Part shown: in pieces, positions 7,801 to 14,728 of the stretch
Position numbering within the stretch: position 1 is the stretch's first letter
Layout: the number at the start of each line of letters is the position of its first letter
Assembly: GCA_947457615.1 (NCBI GenBank)
Contig: CANGWK010000023.1
Span: 1 to 53,428, forward strand
Origin: Flavobacteriaceae bacterium
GTDB taxonomy: Bacteria > Bacteroidota > Bacteroidia > Flavobacteriales > Flavobacteriaceae
Length of the DNA stretch: 53,428 bases
Reading direction: 5' to 3'
Position numbers and translations under genes: made by a program
The notes under the pieces: generated by a model
Databases searched by the model: none
What the model saw: only the letters and a program-made list of their open reading frames with translations
What the model was told of the DNA's origin: nothing

Positions 7801-9357
7801 TGGCAATCCATAACGATAGCCCCGACCACGACCTATAGGTGTAGATTGTTTTTCACCATCGCGAACACAAAGCAAAATATCGTGTGCGTTGGCATCTTTT
7901 TTATTGATGTAAAACGAATTGTTTGTCGCAACCGTCTTTACATTATGTTTTCTTGCTAATGTAATTAACGATGAATTCACCCTATTTTCATCTTCTTGAT
8001 TGTGGCGCATTAACTCAATGTAAAAGTCTGCGCCAAATTGTTCTTTCCACCAAAGAAGGGCTTCTTCGGCTTGATTCTCTCCTAGATTTAGTACTTTATT
8101 TGGAACTTCACCATATAAACTTCCGGATAGAATAATGATGTCTTCTTTGAATTGCTTTACGATTTCTCTGTCAATTCTTGGAACATAATAAAAACCATCA
8201 GTGTAAGCAATGGAAGCCATTTTGGCCAAATTGTGGTAGCCATTTTTGTTTTTGGCAAGGAATACTATTTGGAAGCCATTGTCTTTTCTGTTCTTATCTT
8301 TGTGGTTGTCACAAACAAAAAATTCGCACCCCACTATTGGCTTAAGGACAGTTTCTGTTGGAGTTTCACCTGCTTCAATTGCAACTTTATTTTTAGTCTC
8401 TGCTGTCTTATTGTGGTATAAAATATCCCTTACAAAGTGAAAAACCCCCATCATATTTCCGATGTCGGTCATGGCCACAGCAGGCATTTTATTCTGAATT
8501 GCAGCAGCTACCAAATTTTTTACTGAAACGGTAGATTGTAAAACCGAAAATTGGGTGTGGTTGTGCAAATGAACAAAATCGGTGTCGAGAAGAATTTGCT
8601 TATTTACCGATAGAGTTTCTTTAGAAATTGGCACATTTCCCGTGTCGCCAAATTGCTGTCGAATTTTATCAGAAGCCTCTTTAAGATTTATATGTTTTAA
8701 GCCAATTAATTCAAATGCCCTAGGATTTTTAAGTTGAAAATCTTCAAAGAATTCTTGTTCTACTTGAAGTTCGGTTTTGGTAAAAACTTCAGTTCGAATT
8801 AATTCTAAAAAGCAACGAGTGGTTGCCTCCACATCTGCGGTAGCGTTGTGGGCTTCTGCAAATGGCTGGTTGAAAAGGTATTGGTGTAATTCGGTTAAGG
8901 TTGGAAGTTTAAACTTTCCTCCTCTTCCGCCGGGAAGTTTTAATAAAGATGCGGTAACTTCGGTGCAGGTGTCTAGAATAGGCATGGAAGACATTGGCGA
9001 TTGGATTCCAATGCGGTAGAATTCGCAACCCATAATATTGACATCAAAGCCTAAGTTTTGACCAACGATAAACTTCGCTTTGGATAATGCCGTATTAAAT
9101 TTATCCAACATTTCTTTTAACGAAATCCCCTGCTGTTGTGCCAATTCGGTAGAAATTCCATGGATACTTTCGGCATCATACGGAATATTAAAACCTTCCG
9201 GTAGTATCAAATAATCTTGATGCTCCAGGAGGTTTCCCATTTCATCGTGCAACTGCCAGGCAATTTGGACGCATCTCGGCCAATTGTCGGTGTCGGAAAT
9301 TGGTGCAGCCCATTTTTTAGGAAGTCCGGTGGTTTCGGTGTCGAATATTAAATACAT
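4822..9357 (-). CDS. dnaE: DNA polymerase III subunit alpha with N-terminal DEDDh exonuclease
   Basis: 1511 aa. Residues 1-200 are a DnaQ-type proofreading exonuclease: FDTETTG (residues 5-11), a GQNLGFDV segment, and HNATADVEA (about 168) giving the His and last Asp of DEDDh. The PHP domain starts near 260 with HLHNHTQFS. The C-family polymerase active site PDIDIDFDDEG lies near 685-693. A helix-hairpin-helix region (GIGAVKGVGANAV) and an OB fold (from about 1286, GKTLTFGGIV) follow. A low-complexity acidic stretch of about 100 residues precedes the C-terminus. A proofreading domain fused to DnaE is, to my knowledge, normal for Flavobacteria. The gene replicates the chromosome. It has a good promoter at 9440-9470 with a leader of about 75 nt. 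Confidence 0.97.
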   Translation of the reverse strand: MYLIFDTETTGLPKKWAAPISDTDNWPRCVQIAWQLHDEMGNLLEHQDYLILPEGFNIPYDAESIHGISTELAQQQGISLKEMLDKFNTALSKAKFIVGQNLGFDVNIMGCEFYRIGIQSPMSSMPILDTCTEVTASLLKLPGGRGGKFKLPTLTELHQYLFNQPFAEAHNATADVEATTRCFLELIRTEVFTKTELQVEQEFFEDFQLKNPRAFELIGLKHINLKEASDKIRQQFGDTGNVPISKETLSVNKQILLDTDFVHLHNHTQFSVLQSTVSVKNLVAAAIQNKMPAVAMTDIGNMMGVFHFVRDILYHNKTAETKNKVAIEAGETPTETVLKPIVGCEFFVCDNHKDKNRKDNGFQIVFLAKNKNGYHNLAKMASIAYTDGFYYVPRIDREIVKQFKEDIIILSGSLYGEVPNKVLNLGENQAEEALLWWKEQFGADFYIELMRHNQEDENRVNSSLITLARKHNVKTVATNNSFYINKKDANAHDILLCVRDGEKQSTPIGRGRGYRYGLPNQEYYFKSSEEMKKLFSDLPEAISNTAEIVDKIEIFDLAREVLLPKFDIPEEFLVTDDADGGKRGENKFLNYLTYEGAKRRYKEITPEIQERIDFELLTIQNSGYPGYFLIVQDFIAEARKMGVSVGPGRGSAAGSVVAYCLGITNIDPLLYNLLFERFLNPDRVSLPDIDIDFDDEGRSKVMDYVIQKYGSKQVAQIITYGTMAAKSSVRDTARVLDLPLFEADKIAKLIPLNLNLAKIFSMDDASLKKALRPEDFDKVKELIALGKASDLGGETIQQAQVLEGNLRNTGIHACGVIITPDDITNFVPVATAKDSDLYVTQFDNSVVESAGLLKMDFLGLKTLTLIKDTVKLVKYRTGKDINPDEFPIDDLKTFELFQRGETVGIFQYESPGMQKYMKELKPTVFPDLIAMNALYRPGPIAYIPSFIKRKNGEEEIVYDIDACEELLKDTYGITVYQEQVMLLSQKLADFSKGDADVLRKAMGKKQRDVLDKMKPKFISQAEAKGHAADKLEKIWKDWEAFAEYAFNKSHSTCYAWIAYQTAYLKANYPAEYMAAVLSNNMNDIKQVSFFMGECKRMGLTVLGPDVNESFYKFTVNDNYAVRFGIGAVKGVGANAVDTIVQNRKDAPYKSIFDLAKKIDLRAANKKAFESLAYAGGFDCFNNTHRAQYFHIEGEGITFLEKAIRYGSKFQENENSSQVSLFGESSDVQIEEPIVPPCEDWSTMEKLAKEKEVVGIYISGHPLDDYQNEMKYFCNVRLTHLKSLESLVGKTLTFGGIVTNVQYRTGKNGKDWAMFTLEGYDESHDFRIFNEEYLKFRHFLVNNQFIYFKINVKDGWVNRETGKKSDPQITFQDAKLLADVLPTFAKKLSINLNIQDLRPNLIQKLNEVFKANSGENSVNFEVMEIEKIIKVEPIVNPVVFIPEISIENEVDSDILDTEPEIEQAVVETEIPVAVDENRVVTRLSMPSRKLKVKISNELLLELERLQINFKLN

Positions 9358-9439
9358 ATTAAAAAATCAATGTCAAAAGTCAATAGCAATTGCAAAAGTC
9401 AATGTCGAAAATCAAAATAATTGAATTATTGAGATGTAT

Positions 9440-9470
9440 CAAAAGTACATTTTAAGGAATGAATTGTCAA
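9440..9470 (-). promoter_or_regulatory. Promoter of dnaE
   Basis: The minus strand shows TTG (9470-9468), a 20-nt spacer and TACTTTTG (9447-9440). The leader includes several short repeats of the type AAAGTCAAT. Confidence 0.65.
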
Positions 9471-9507
9471 TTTTAGTTATTAACAAAAATAAAAAAGGAT
9501 GGCTAGT

Positions 9508-9639
9508 TAGCCCCGGTTGAAGTGAAAATCCTGGCATTGCGAATAATAAAAAGTGTATTTCTTGCATTGTTCCTCGCAGTGCCAGATTGAAGCGAAAAAC
9601 GGGAATTTGGTTTGGGATAGGCCCTGAACGATTCGCTTT
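9508..9639 (+). repeat. REP-like palindromic intergenic repeat
   Basis: It starts TAGCCCCGGTTGAAG. It contains a 12-bp imperfect stem (CTGGCATTGCGA / TCGCAGTGCCAG) and then a 3' module GATTGAAGCGAAAAACGGGA whose GAAGCGAA pairs loosely with ATTCGCTTT at the end. It closely matches, in opposite orientation, the element at 36861-36994. Confidence 0.65.
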
Positions 9640-9643
9640 AAAT

Positions 9644-9674
9644 AAAAAAAAACCATTCGAATTATCGAATGGTT
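9644..9674 (-). terminator. Terminator of the RRM protein gene
   Basis: On the minus strand a perfect 10-bp stem AACCATTCGA / TCGAATGGTT with a 4-nt loop is followed by a T-run. It lies 26 nt after the stop. Confidence 0.85.
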
Positions 9675-9699
9675 TCTGTAGTATAATAAGTTTGAAAAA

Positions 9700-10071
9700 C
9701 TAGTATCTTCCTCTGTTACCTTCACCACTGTTTCTATCGTTGTAACCACCGCCACCACGAGAATTACCGCCACCATTGTAACCACCGCCACCTGAGCGAT
9801 TGTTAGAAAAAGATTTTCTTTCTCCTTCTGGTTTTGGTTCTGATTTGTTAACTACAATTGTACGACCATCAACAGTTGCCCCGTTCAATTCAGCTATTGC
9901 TTTTTCAGCCTCTTCATCGCTTTCCATTTCAACAAAACCAAATCCTTTACTTCTTCCAGTAAATTTATCAGTAATAATTTTAACAGAACTTACAGATCCA
10001 TATACTTCAAAAGACTCTCTTAAATCTGCTTCCTCTATACTCCAAGGAAGACTTCCAACAAAAATATTCAT
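9700..10071 (-). CDS. RRM-type RNA-binding protein with glycine-rich tail
   Basis: 123 aa. A single RNA recognition motif spans about residues 1-80, with RNP2 as IFVGSL (residues 3-8) and RNP1 as KGFGFVEM (about 43-50). The tail from about residue 90 is Gly/Asn/Arg-rich (repeats of GGGGYN and GGG-N-R). The architecture resembles cyanobacterial and Bacteroidota cold-inducible RNA-binding proteins, which act as RNA chaperones in the cytoplasm. The gene is monocistronic, with its own TATCTTTG box 22 nt upstream and a strong terminator. Confidence 0.93.
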   Translation of the reverse strand: MNIFVGSLPWSIEEADLRESFEVYGSVSSVKIITDKFTGRSKGFGFVEMESDEEAEKAIAELNGATVDGRTIVVNKSEPKPEGERKSFSNNRSGGGGYNGGGNSRGGGGYNDRNSGEGNRGRY

Positions 10072-10093
10072 AATTTTATTTTAAAATTCATGT

Positions 10094-10101
10094 CAAAGAT
10101 A
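10094..10101 (-). promoter_or_regulatory. TATCTTTG -7 box for the RRM gene
   Basis: Minus-strand consensus box 22 nt before the ATG at 10071. Confidence 0.5.
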
Positions 10102-10153
10102 CTCAAAAAAAATGCGTAATCTATTATAAATTAGACTTTAATTGTTTTTTAAC

Positions 10154-10183
10154 ATAAAAAAACCATTTGTTATACAAATGGTT
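10154..10183 (-). terminator. Terminator of the lipoprotein gene
   Basis: A 9-bp stem AACCATTTG / CAAATGGTT with a 5-nt loop is followed by a T-run on the minus strand, 28 nt after the stop at 10212. Confidence 0.8.
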
Positions 10184-10211
10184 TTTATGATTTCTTATTT
10201 CTTAAGTGTTT

Positions 10212-10967
10212 TTAAGGTGCAGCTATCAACGGCACTTTATAGATTGTACCGTATTGGAAATTAACCAGCTCATCACCTAAAGGATTTCCGTTACTATTTA
10301 TAGCGTTAAATTTAAAATTTCCAGAAACAGTATTTCCGGTATTTTCAGTAATGTTGATCTCTCCATTACTTCCTTCAACATTTAATACGATGATTTTAGC
10401 ATTTCCGTCGCCACCCACAATAGTTATCAAATCGCCTGCTTTGTACCCATTTCCTGGAGATGCTACTTTTACCGAAGTTACAGCTCCGGATGCGTTAGTA
10501 GTTAAACAAAGTCTAAGACCAATACCAGAACCAGAATTAGTAGTAGGATGTGAATTTGAACAAACATTTACTCCGTTTACCATAGTCCAATCGGAAACAT
10601 AGCCTGCACCACCGCTATCCATGTATGGATACATCTTTGCAACTGGACCGAAAATTATATTAGTTTTATATAATAAAGAAACAGAATTAAAAGTAGAACT
10701 GTAAGTAGCATTTATTGAGGTGTTGGAGGTTCCTAAATAATAAGTTCCTAAATTTCCACTATCAATATTTAAATTTAATTGCTCATCTTGGGCTGTGGCA
10801 ACAAAAGAAATTGCGCCCGTAGAAGTTGATTTGTAGGCTTTTATATCCAATGCTCTAAATAATATACCGTCTCTGTATGCCTGAAAACCTGGATTATTAA
10901 ATTTTACATCGGTAGTACAAGATATAAAAGTTACTAAAATTATAATAAGTGAGATTATTTTTTTCAT
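10212..10967 (-). CDS. Lipoprotein, possibly DUF6252-like
   Basis: 251 aa. The lipoprotein signal peptide ends in VTFISC, with Cys at about residue 17, so the protein should be anchored in the outer or inner membrane. After the lipid anchor, NPGFQAYRDGILFRA resembles the start of the flavobacterial DUF6252 lipoproteins; this is a tentative match. An internal stretch (about residues 145-200) contains GNGYKAGDLITIVGGDGNA, a glycine-rich motif also seen in phage and adhesin structural proteins. It looks like an inserted module, because the flanking beta-rich sequence resumes after it. Function is unknown. It has its own promoter box and terminator. Confidence 0.75.
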   Translation of the reverse strand: MKKIISLIIILVTFISCTTDVKFNNPGFQAYRDGILFRALDIKAYKSTSTGAISFVATAQDEQLNLNIDSGNLGTYYLGTSNTSINATYSSTFNSVSLLYKTNIIFGPVAKMYPYMDSGGAGYVSDWTMVNGVNVCSNSHPTTNSGSGIGLRLCLTTNASGAVTSVKVASPGNGYKAGDLITIVGGDGNAKIIVLNVEGSNGEINITENTGNTVSGNFKFNAINSNGNPLGDELVNFQYGTIYKVPLIAAP

Positions 10968-10988
10968 TTCTAATTAAATTTATAACTA

Positions 10989-10996
10989 CAAAAATA
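10989..10996 (-). promoter_or_regulatory. TATTTTTG -7 box for the lipoprotein gene
   Basis: Minus-strand match 21 nt before the ATG at 10967. Confidence 0.45.
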
Positions 10997-11042
10997 GTTT
11001 TTTTCGGTAAAATTCCAAGTTAAAGTATTTTTTTATTTGGTA

Positions 11043-11073
11043 TTAGTTAAAACGGAAAAATTTTATATCTTTG
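11043..11073 (+). promoter_or_regulatory. Promoter of rpsP-rimM
   Basis: TATCTTTG at 11066-11073 with a TTA-like -33 element 20 nt upstream. An upstream extension of the rpsP frame (from 11037) would run through this box, so the ATG at 11121 is the better start. Confidence 0.6.
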
Positions 11074-11120
11074 CAAACTTAATTAACCGAGGTCGAGAAC
11101 CTCAATTTAATCAAAAGATT

Positions 11121-11861
11121 ATGTCAGTAAAAATTAGACTACAAAGACACGGTAAAAAACAAAAACCTTTTTATTGGATCGTAGCGGCAGATGCTCGCGC
11201 AAAAAGAGATGGTAGATTCCTTGAAAAATTAGGAACTTATAATCCAAACACAAATCCTGCAACTATTGAATTAAACCTTGACCAAGCGGTACAATGGTTA
11301 CACAATGGAGCACAACCAACAGAAACTGCAAGAGCTATTCTTTCTTACAAAGGAGCTTTATTGAAACACCACCTTGATGGAGGTATTCGAAAAGGAGCTT
11401 TAACTCAAGAACAAGCAGACGCTAAATTAGCAGCTTGGATTGAAGATAAAGCTGGAAAAGTAGATGCTAAAAAAGAAGGTTTATCTAAAGTGCAACAAGA
11501 TGCTAGAGCAAAAGCTTTGAAAGCAGAAAAAGTTGCTAATGAAAAACGAGTTAATGCTGCTGCTGAAGCTTTGAAAGCTGCCGAAGCATCAGAAGTAACT
11601 GAAGAAGAAGTTGCTGAAGTTGCTGTAGAAGAAGTTGCTGAAGTTGCCGTTGAGGAAGTTCCAGTTGCTGAAGTTGCTACAGAAGAAGTTGCTGAAGTTG
11701 CCGTTGAGGAAGTTCCAGTTGCTGAAGTTGCTACAGAAGAAGTTGCTGAAGTTGCCGTTGAGGAAACTCCGGTTGCTGAAGTTGCTACAGAAGAAGTTGC
11801 TGAAGTTGCCGTTGAGGAAACTTCGGTTGCTGAAGAAAATAACGAAGCTACAGAGGCTTAA
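11121..11861 (+). CDS. rpsP: 30S ribosomal protein S16 with long repetitive C-terminal tail
   Basis: 246 aa, against about 80 for a minimal S16. Residues 1-85 are the S16 fold ([20 protein letters not shown], then [12 protein letters not shown]). Residues about 86-155 form an Ala/Lys-rich extension, as in other Bacteroidota S16 proteins. From about residue 156 the tail is acidic and built of a near-exact 18-residue repeat ([18 protein letters not shown]) encoded by 54-bp DNA repeats. S16 is needed for 30S assembly; the tail is probably solvent-exposed and its role is unknown. The ATG at 11121 was chosen because it gives the standard N-terminus. rimM follows after 13 nt. Confidence 0.96.
   Translation: MSVKIRLQRHGKKQKPFYWIVAADARAKRDGRFLEKLGTYNPNTNPATIELNLDQAVQWLHNGAQPTETARAILSYKGALLKHHLDGGIRKGALTQEQADAKLAAWIEDKAGKVDAKKEGLSKVQQDARAKALKAEKVANEKRVNAAAEALKAAEASEVTEEEVAEVAVEEVAEVAVEEVPVAEVATEEVAEVAVEEVPVAEVATEEVAEVAVEETPVAEVATEEVAEVAVEETSVAEENNEATEA
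11631..11840 (+). repeat. 54-bp tandem repeat inside rpsP, about 3.8 copies
   Basis: Units start at 11631, 11685, 11739 and 11793; the last is incomplete. Copies 1 and 2 appear identical and later copies differ by a few bases. The unit is a multiple of three, so copy-number change would lengthen or shorten the tail without a frameshift. Confidence 0.9.
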
Positions 11862-11874
11862 TACCTATGCAATA

Positions 11875-12399
11875 ATGCGTAAAGAAGATTGTTTCTATTT
11901 AGGCAAAATTGCAAAAAAATTTAGTTTCAAAGGCGAAGTACTAATTTATTTAGATACAGATGAGCCTGAGTTATATGAAAATATGGAATCGGTTTTTGTT
12001 GAATTCAACAAAAACTTGGTTCCATTTTTTATTGAAAATTCTTCTTTACATAAAAATGACTTTCTCCGAGTTAAATTTGAAGATGTAGATGACGAAGCAG
12101 AAGCAGATAGCATTCTGAATTGCTCCATATACCTTCCTATAGCTATGTTGCCAAAATTAGAAGGCAATAAATTTTATTTCCACGAAGTAATTGGTTTTGA
12201 AATTGAGGACCAACGTTTAGGAGTTTTCGGAAAAATAGTTTCCATAAACGACACTTCTGCCCAACCTTTATTTGAAGTTATCAATGGTAATGTAGAAATT
12301 CTTGTCCCAATGATTGACCAGTTCTTGGTTAAAATTGATAGAGAAAATAAAAAGGTAATCATGAATTTGCCGGAAGGACTTGTGGAAATGTATTTATAG
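11875..12399 (+). CDS. rimM: Ribosome maturation factor RimM
   Basis: 174 aa, typical length. The N-terminal beta-barrel begins MRKEDCFYLGKIAKKFSFKGEV and the C-terminal PRC-like barrel contains FYFHEVIGFEI, GKIVSINDTSAQPLFEV and LVPMIDQFLVKID. RimM binds S19 in the 30S head and assists 16S maturation. The start is the ATG at 11875, 13 nt after rpsP. The upstream in-frame reading through the rpsP repeat is not part of this protein. rpsP-rimM adjacency is conserved widely in bacteria. Confidence 0.96.
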   Translation: MRKEDCFYLGKIAKKFSFKGEVLIYLDTDEPELYENMESVFVEFNKNLVPFFIENSSLHKNDFLRVKFEDVDDEAEADSILNCSIYLPIAMLPKLEGNKFYFHEVIGFEIEDQRLGVFGKIVSINDTSAQPLFEVINGNVEILVPMIDQFLVKIDRENKKVIMNLPEGLVEMYL

Positions 12400-12489
12400 A
12401 TTTTTTAGATTCGCTACGCTTTTAGATTATTAGAAATGTCTGCGACTATTGAAAAAATCTAAATTATCTAATATTCTAAAAAATCTAAG
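12400..12489. repeat. Imperfect long inverted repeat between rimM and trmN6
   Basis: The left part (GATTTTTTAGA and TTAGATTATTAGAAA) is echoed as a reverse complement on the right (TCTAAATTATC and TCTAAAAAATC), so the 90-bp gap can form a long AT-rich hairpin. It may be an intergenic repeat or a processing site. The last bases abut the TTG start of trmN6. Confidence 0.5.
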
Positions 12490-13203
12490 TTGTCTAATTT
12501 CCAATTCAAACAATTCACAGTTAACCAAGATCGCTGCGCTATGAAAATTGGCACCGACGGCGTTTTACTTGGAGCCTGGTGTCCATTAGAAAATAATCCT
12601 TATTCTATATTAGATATTGGAGCAGGAACTGGAATTTTGTCTCTCATGCTATCCCAAAGAAGCAATGCCGAACAAATTGATGCCATAGAAATTGATGAAG
12701 ACGCTTACGAACAATGTGTAGAAAACTTTGAAAATTCACCTTGGGGCGATCGATTATTTTGTTATCACGCAGGATTGGATGAGTTTGTAGAAGATCCCGA
12801 AGAACTATACGACATTATAGTTTCTAATCCTCCATTTTATTCCGAAGACTATAAATCCGAAAATAAACAGCGTGATATAGCTCGATTTCAAGACGCCTTA
12901 CCTTTTGAAAATTTAATTGAAGCAGCTGAAATATTACTTTCGGAAAACGGAATTTTCGCTGTAATCATACCGTTTAAAGAAGAAGAAAAATTCATTGATT
13001 TGTGTGCCGAAATAGAACTTTTCCCTATAAAAGTAACCCGCGTAAAAGGTACTCCAACAACGGAAATAAAACGAAGTTTGTTGGCTTTTAAGCGCTACGA
13101 ACTAAGTACATTAACTTCAGATGAATTAGTAGTTGAAAACTCACGACACGAATACACCCAAGAATATATAGAGTTGACTAAAGCATTTTATCTTAAAATG
13201 TAA
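12490..13203 (+). CDS. trmN6: tRNA1(Val) adenine-37-N6-methyltransferase TrmN6-like
   Basis: 237 aa from a TTG start, class I SAM methyltransferase. It has the family N-terminus FQFKQFTVNQDRCAMKIGTD, the SAM motif DIGAGTGILSL, an acidic loop EIDED, and the catalytic NPPF in IVSNPPFYSED, typical of N6-adenine methylation. TTG is chosen because the conserved segment FKQFTVNQDRCAM precedes the first ATG (12541) and an in-frame stop lies about 20 bases upstream of the TTG. It follows rimM on the same strand with a 90-bp gap, so it may belong to the rpsP-rimM transcript. That would be a natural cluster of ribosome and tRNA maturation functions. Confidence 0.88.
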   Translation: MSNFQFKQFTVNQDRCAMKIGTDGVLLGAWCPLENNPYSILDIGAGTGILSLMLSQRSNAEQIDAIEIDEDAYEQCVENFENSPWGDRLFCYHAGLDEFVEDPEELYDIIVSNPPFYSEDYKSENKQRDIARFQDALPFENLIEAAEILLSENGIFAVIIPFKEEEKFIDLCAEIELFPIKVTRVKGTPTTEIKRSLLAFKRYELSTLTSDELVVENSRHEYTQEYIELTKAFYLKM

Positions 13204-13302
13204 ATTTACTATTTATCACATTTTACCTCTATTTTTCCTAAATAATTATCATATCTACAAAATTTATAACATTTGTTGAACTAAATACTAAATATGTTTA
13301 TG

Positions 13303-13310
13303 TAAATTTG
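13303..13310 (+). promoter_or_regulatory. TAAATTTG -7 box for the acyl-CoA dehydrogenase
   Basis: Consensus box 30 nt before the ATG at 13341. TTG triplets occur at 13273-13278, slightly farther upstream than ideal. Confidence 0.5.
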
Positions 13311-13340
13311 CAAGCGTGTTCGTTAACTAAAAATTAAAAT

Positions 13341-14519
13341 ATGAAACCAGATTTATTTCAAGCACCTGATTATTACTTGTTAGACGATTTGCTAACTGAA
13401 GAACATAAATTAGTTCGTGATTCTGCTCGTGCGTGGGTAAAACGCGAAGTTTCCCCAATTATAGAAGATTACGCCCAACGTGCAGAATTTCCAAAACAAA
13501 TATTAAAAGGTTTAGGAGAAATTGGTGGATTTGGCCCTTATATTCCAGAAGAATATGGCGGCTCAGGATTAGACCAAATTTCTTATGGATTAATAATGCA
13601 AGAAATCGAAAGAGGCGATTCTGGAGTTCGTTCAACATCTTCAGTACAATCCTCTTTAGTGATGTACCCTATTTGGAAGTTTGGGACAGAAGAACAACGA
13701 ATGAAATACTTACCAAAATTAGCAACTGGAGAGTTCATGGGATGCTTTGGCTTGACCGAACCCGATTATGGTTCCAACCCAAGTGGTATGGTTACTAATT
13801 TTAAAGATATGGGGGATCATTATTTATTGAATGGTGCCAAAATGTGGATTTCCAATGCACCTTTTGCAGATGTTGCTGTAGTTTGGGCAAAAAATGAAGA
13901 AGGAAGAATACATGGACTTATTGTAGAACGTGGTATGGAAGGATTTACAACTCCAGAAACGCATAACAAATGGTCGCTTCGTGCTTCTGCAACTGGAGAA
14001 TTAATTTTTGATAACGTAAAAGTTCCAAAAGAAAATTTAATGCCAGGAAAATCTGGACTTGGAGCGCCAATGCAATGTTTAGATTCTGCTCGTTATGGAA
14101 TAGCCTGGGGAGCGATTGGAGCTGCCATGGATTGTTACGACACTGCTTTACGTTATGCTAAAGAAAGAATCCAATTTGACAAACCTATTGCTTCCTTTCA
14201 ATTACAACAAAAAAAATTAGCCGAAATGATAACTGAAATCACCAAAGCGCAATTGCTAACATGGAGATTAGGTGTCTTGAAAAACGAAGGTCGTGCTACC
14301 ACGGCTCAGATCTCAATGGCAAAAAGAAATAACGTAGATATGGCTATTCACATTGCTCGTGAAGCACGTCAAATGTTAGGCGGAATGGGAATTACAGGCG
14401 AATATTCTATCATGCGCCACAGCATGAATCTTGAGTCGGTAATCACTTACGAAGGTACCCACGACATCCATTTGTTAATTACTGGTGCAGATATTACTGG
14501 AATTCCAGCGTTTAAATAA
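13341..14519 (+). CDS. Acyl-CoA dehydrogenase, glutaryl-CoA dehydrogenase type
   Basis: 392 aa. It contains the FAD and substrate motifs of the family: CFGLTEPDYGSNPSGM, KMWISNAPFADVAVVWA, and the catalytic base in VITYEGTHDIHLLITG (Glu in YEGTHD). The segment GVRSTSSVQSSLVMYPI matches glutaryl-CoA dehydrogenase, whose Arg at this place binds the glutaryl carboxylate. The C-terminus ADITGIPAFK also fits. The likely reaction is oxidation of glutaryl-CoA to crotonyl-CoA in lysine/tryptophan breakdown; another short-chain acyl-CoA is possible. It is soluble and has its own promoter. No pathway neighbours are present. Confidence 0.9.
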   Translation: MKPDLFQAPDYYLLDDLLTEEHKLVRDSARAWVKREVSPIIEDYAQRAEFPKQILKGLGEIGGFGPYIPEEYGGSGLDQISYGLIMQEIERGDSGVRSTSSVQSSLVMYPIWKFGTEEQRMKYLPKLATGEFMGCFGLTEPDYGSNPSGMVTNFKDMGDHYLLNGAKMWISNAPFADVAVVWAKNEEGRIHGLIVERGMEGFTTPETHNKWSLRASATGELIFDNVKVPKENLMPGKSGLGAPMQCLDSARYGIAWGAIGAAMDCYDTALRYAKERIQFDKPIASFQLQQKKLAEMITEITKAQLLTWRLGVLKNEGRATTAQISMAKRNNVDMAIHIAREARQMLGGMGITGEYSIMRHSMNLESVITYEGTHDIHLLITGADITGIPAFK

Positions 14520-14572
14520 AAAATAGGAGTTTTACTACAACTAATAATTGAAAGCGAGATGTTACATTAAAA

Positions 14573-14580
14573 TATCTTTG
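14573..14580 (+). promoter_or_regulatory. Orphan TATCTTTG promoter box
   Basis: Consensus box downstream of the acyl-CoA dehydrogenase, with no ORF after it. A hairpin and T-run follow at 14626-14655, so a transcript of about 70 nt is possible. Confidence 0.4.
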
Positions 14581-14625
14581 CCGTTTGGAAATAGTTGTTA
14601 TACTATTCTCACTTAAATATATAAA

Positions 14626-14655
14626 AAGAGGCTCATTAGTTTGAGTCTCTTTTTT
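14626..14655 (+). terminator. Rho-independent terminator
   Basis: GAGGCTCA / TGAGTCTC (one wobble pair) with a short loop, followed by seven T residues. It ends either the acyl-CoA dehydrogenase mRNA or a short RNA from the box at 14573-14580. Confidence 0.75.
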
Positions 14656-14699
14656 TATATAATTAAAAGTTAAAATTTCATTTGTAATAGTATTACTAT

Positions 14700-14707
14700 T
14701 ATCTTTG
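14700..14707 (+). promoter_or_regulatory. TATCTTTG -7 box for the TetR-ABC-HlyD-TolC operon
   Basis: It lies 21 nt before the ATG at 14729. A TTG start at 14705 would fall inside this box and is rejected. Confidence 0.55.
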
Positions 14708-14728
14708 CAAATATTTATATTAATTTCT

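Noticed and set aside
4907..9019. Many plus-strand open frames opposite dnaE
   Set aside because: They are antisense shadows of a well-defined polymerase gene and show no domain or start signals of their own.
9507..9791. Minus-strand open frame overlapping the RRM gene tail and the REP-like element
   Set aside because: It is an alternate frame of the glycine-rich region running through a terminator and a repeat.
11037..11120. Upstream extension of rpsP
   Set aside because: It would run through the promoter box TATCTTTG. The ATG at 11121 gives the conserved S16 N-terminus.
11635..11874. A long open frame upstream of and in frame with rimM, running through the rpsP repeats
   Set aside because: The repeat unit is a multiple of three, so a second frame stays open by chance. 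Its Leu/Lys-rich translation is an alternate reading of the S16 tail, and RimM starts normally at 11875.
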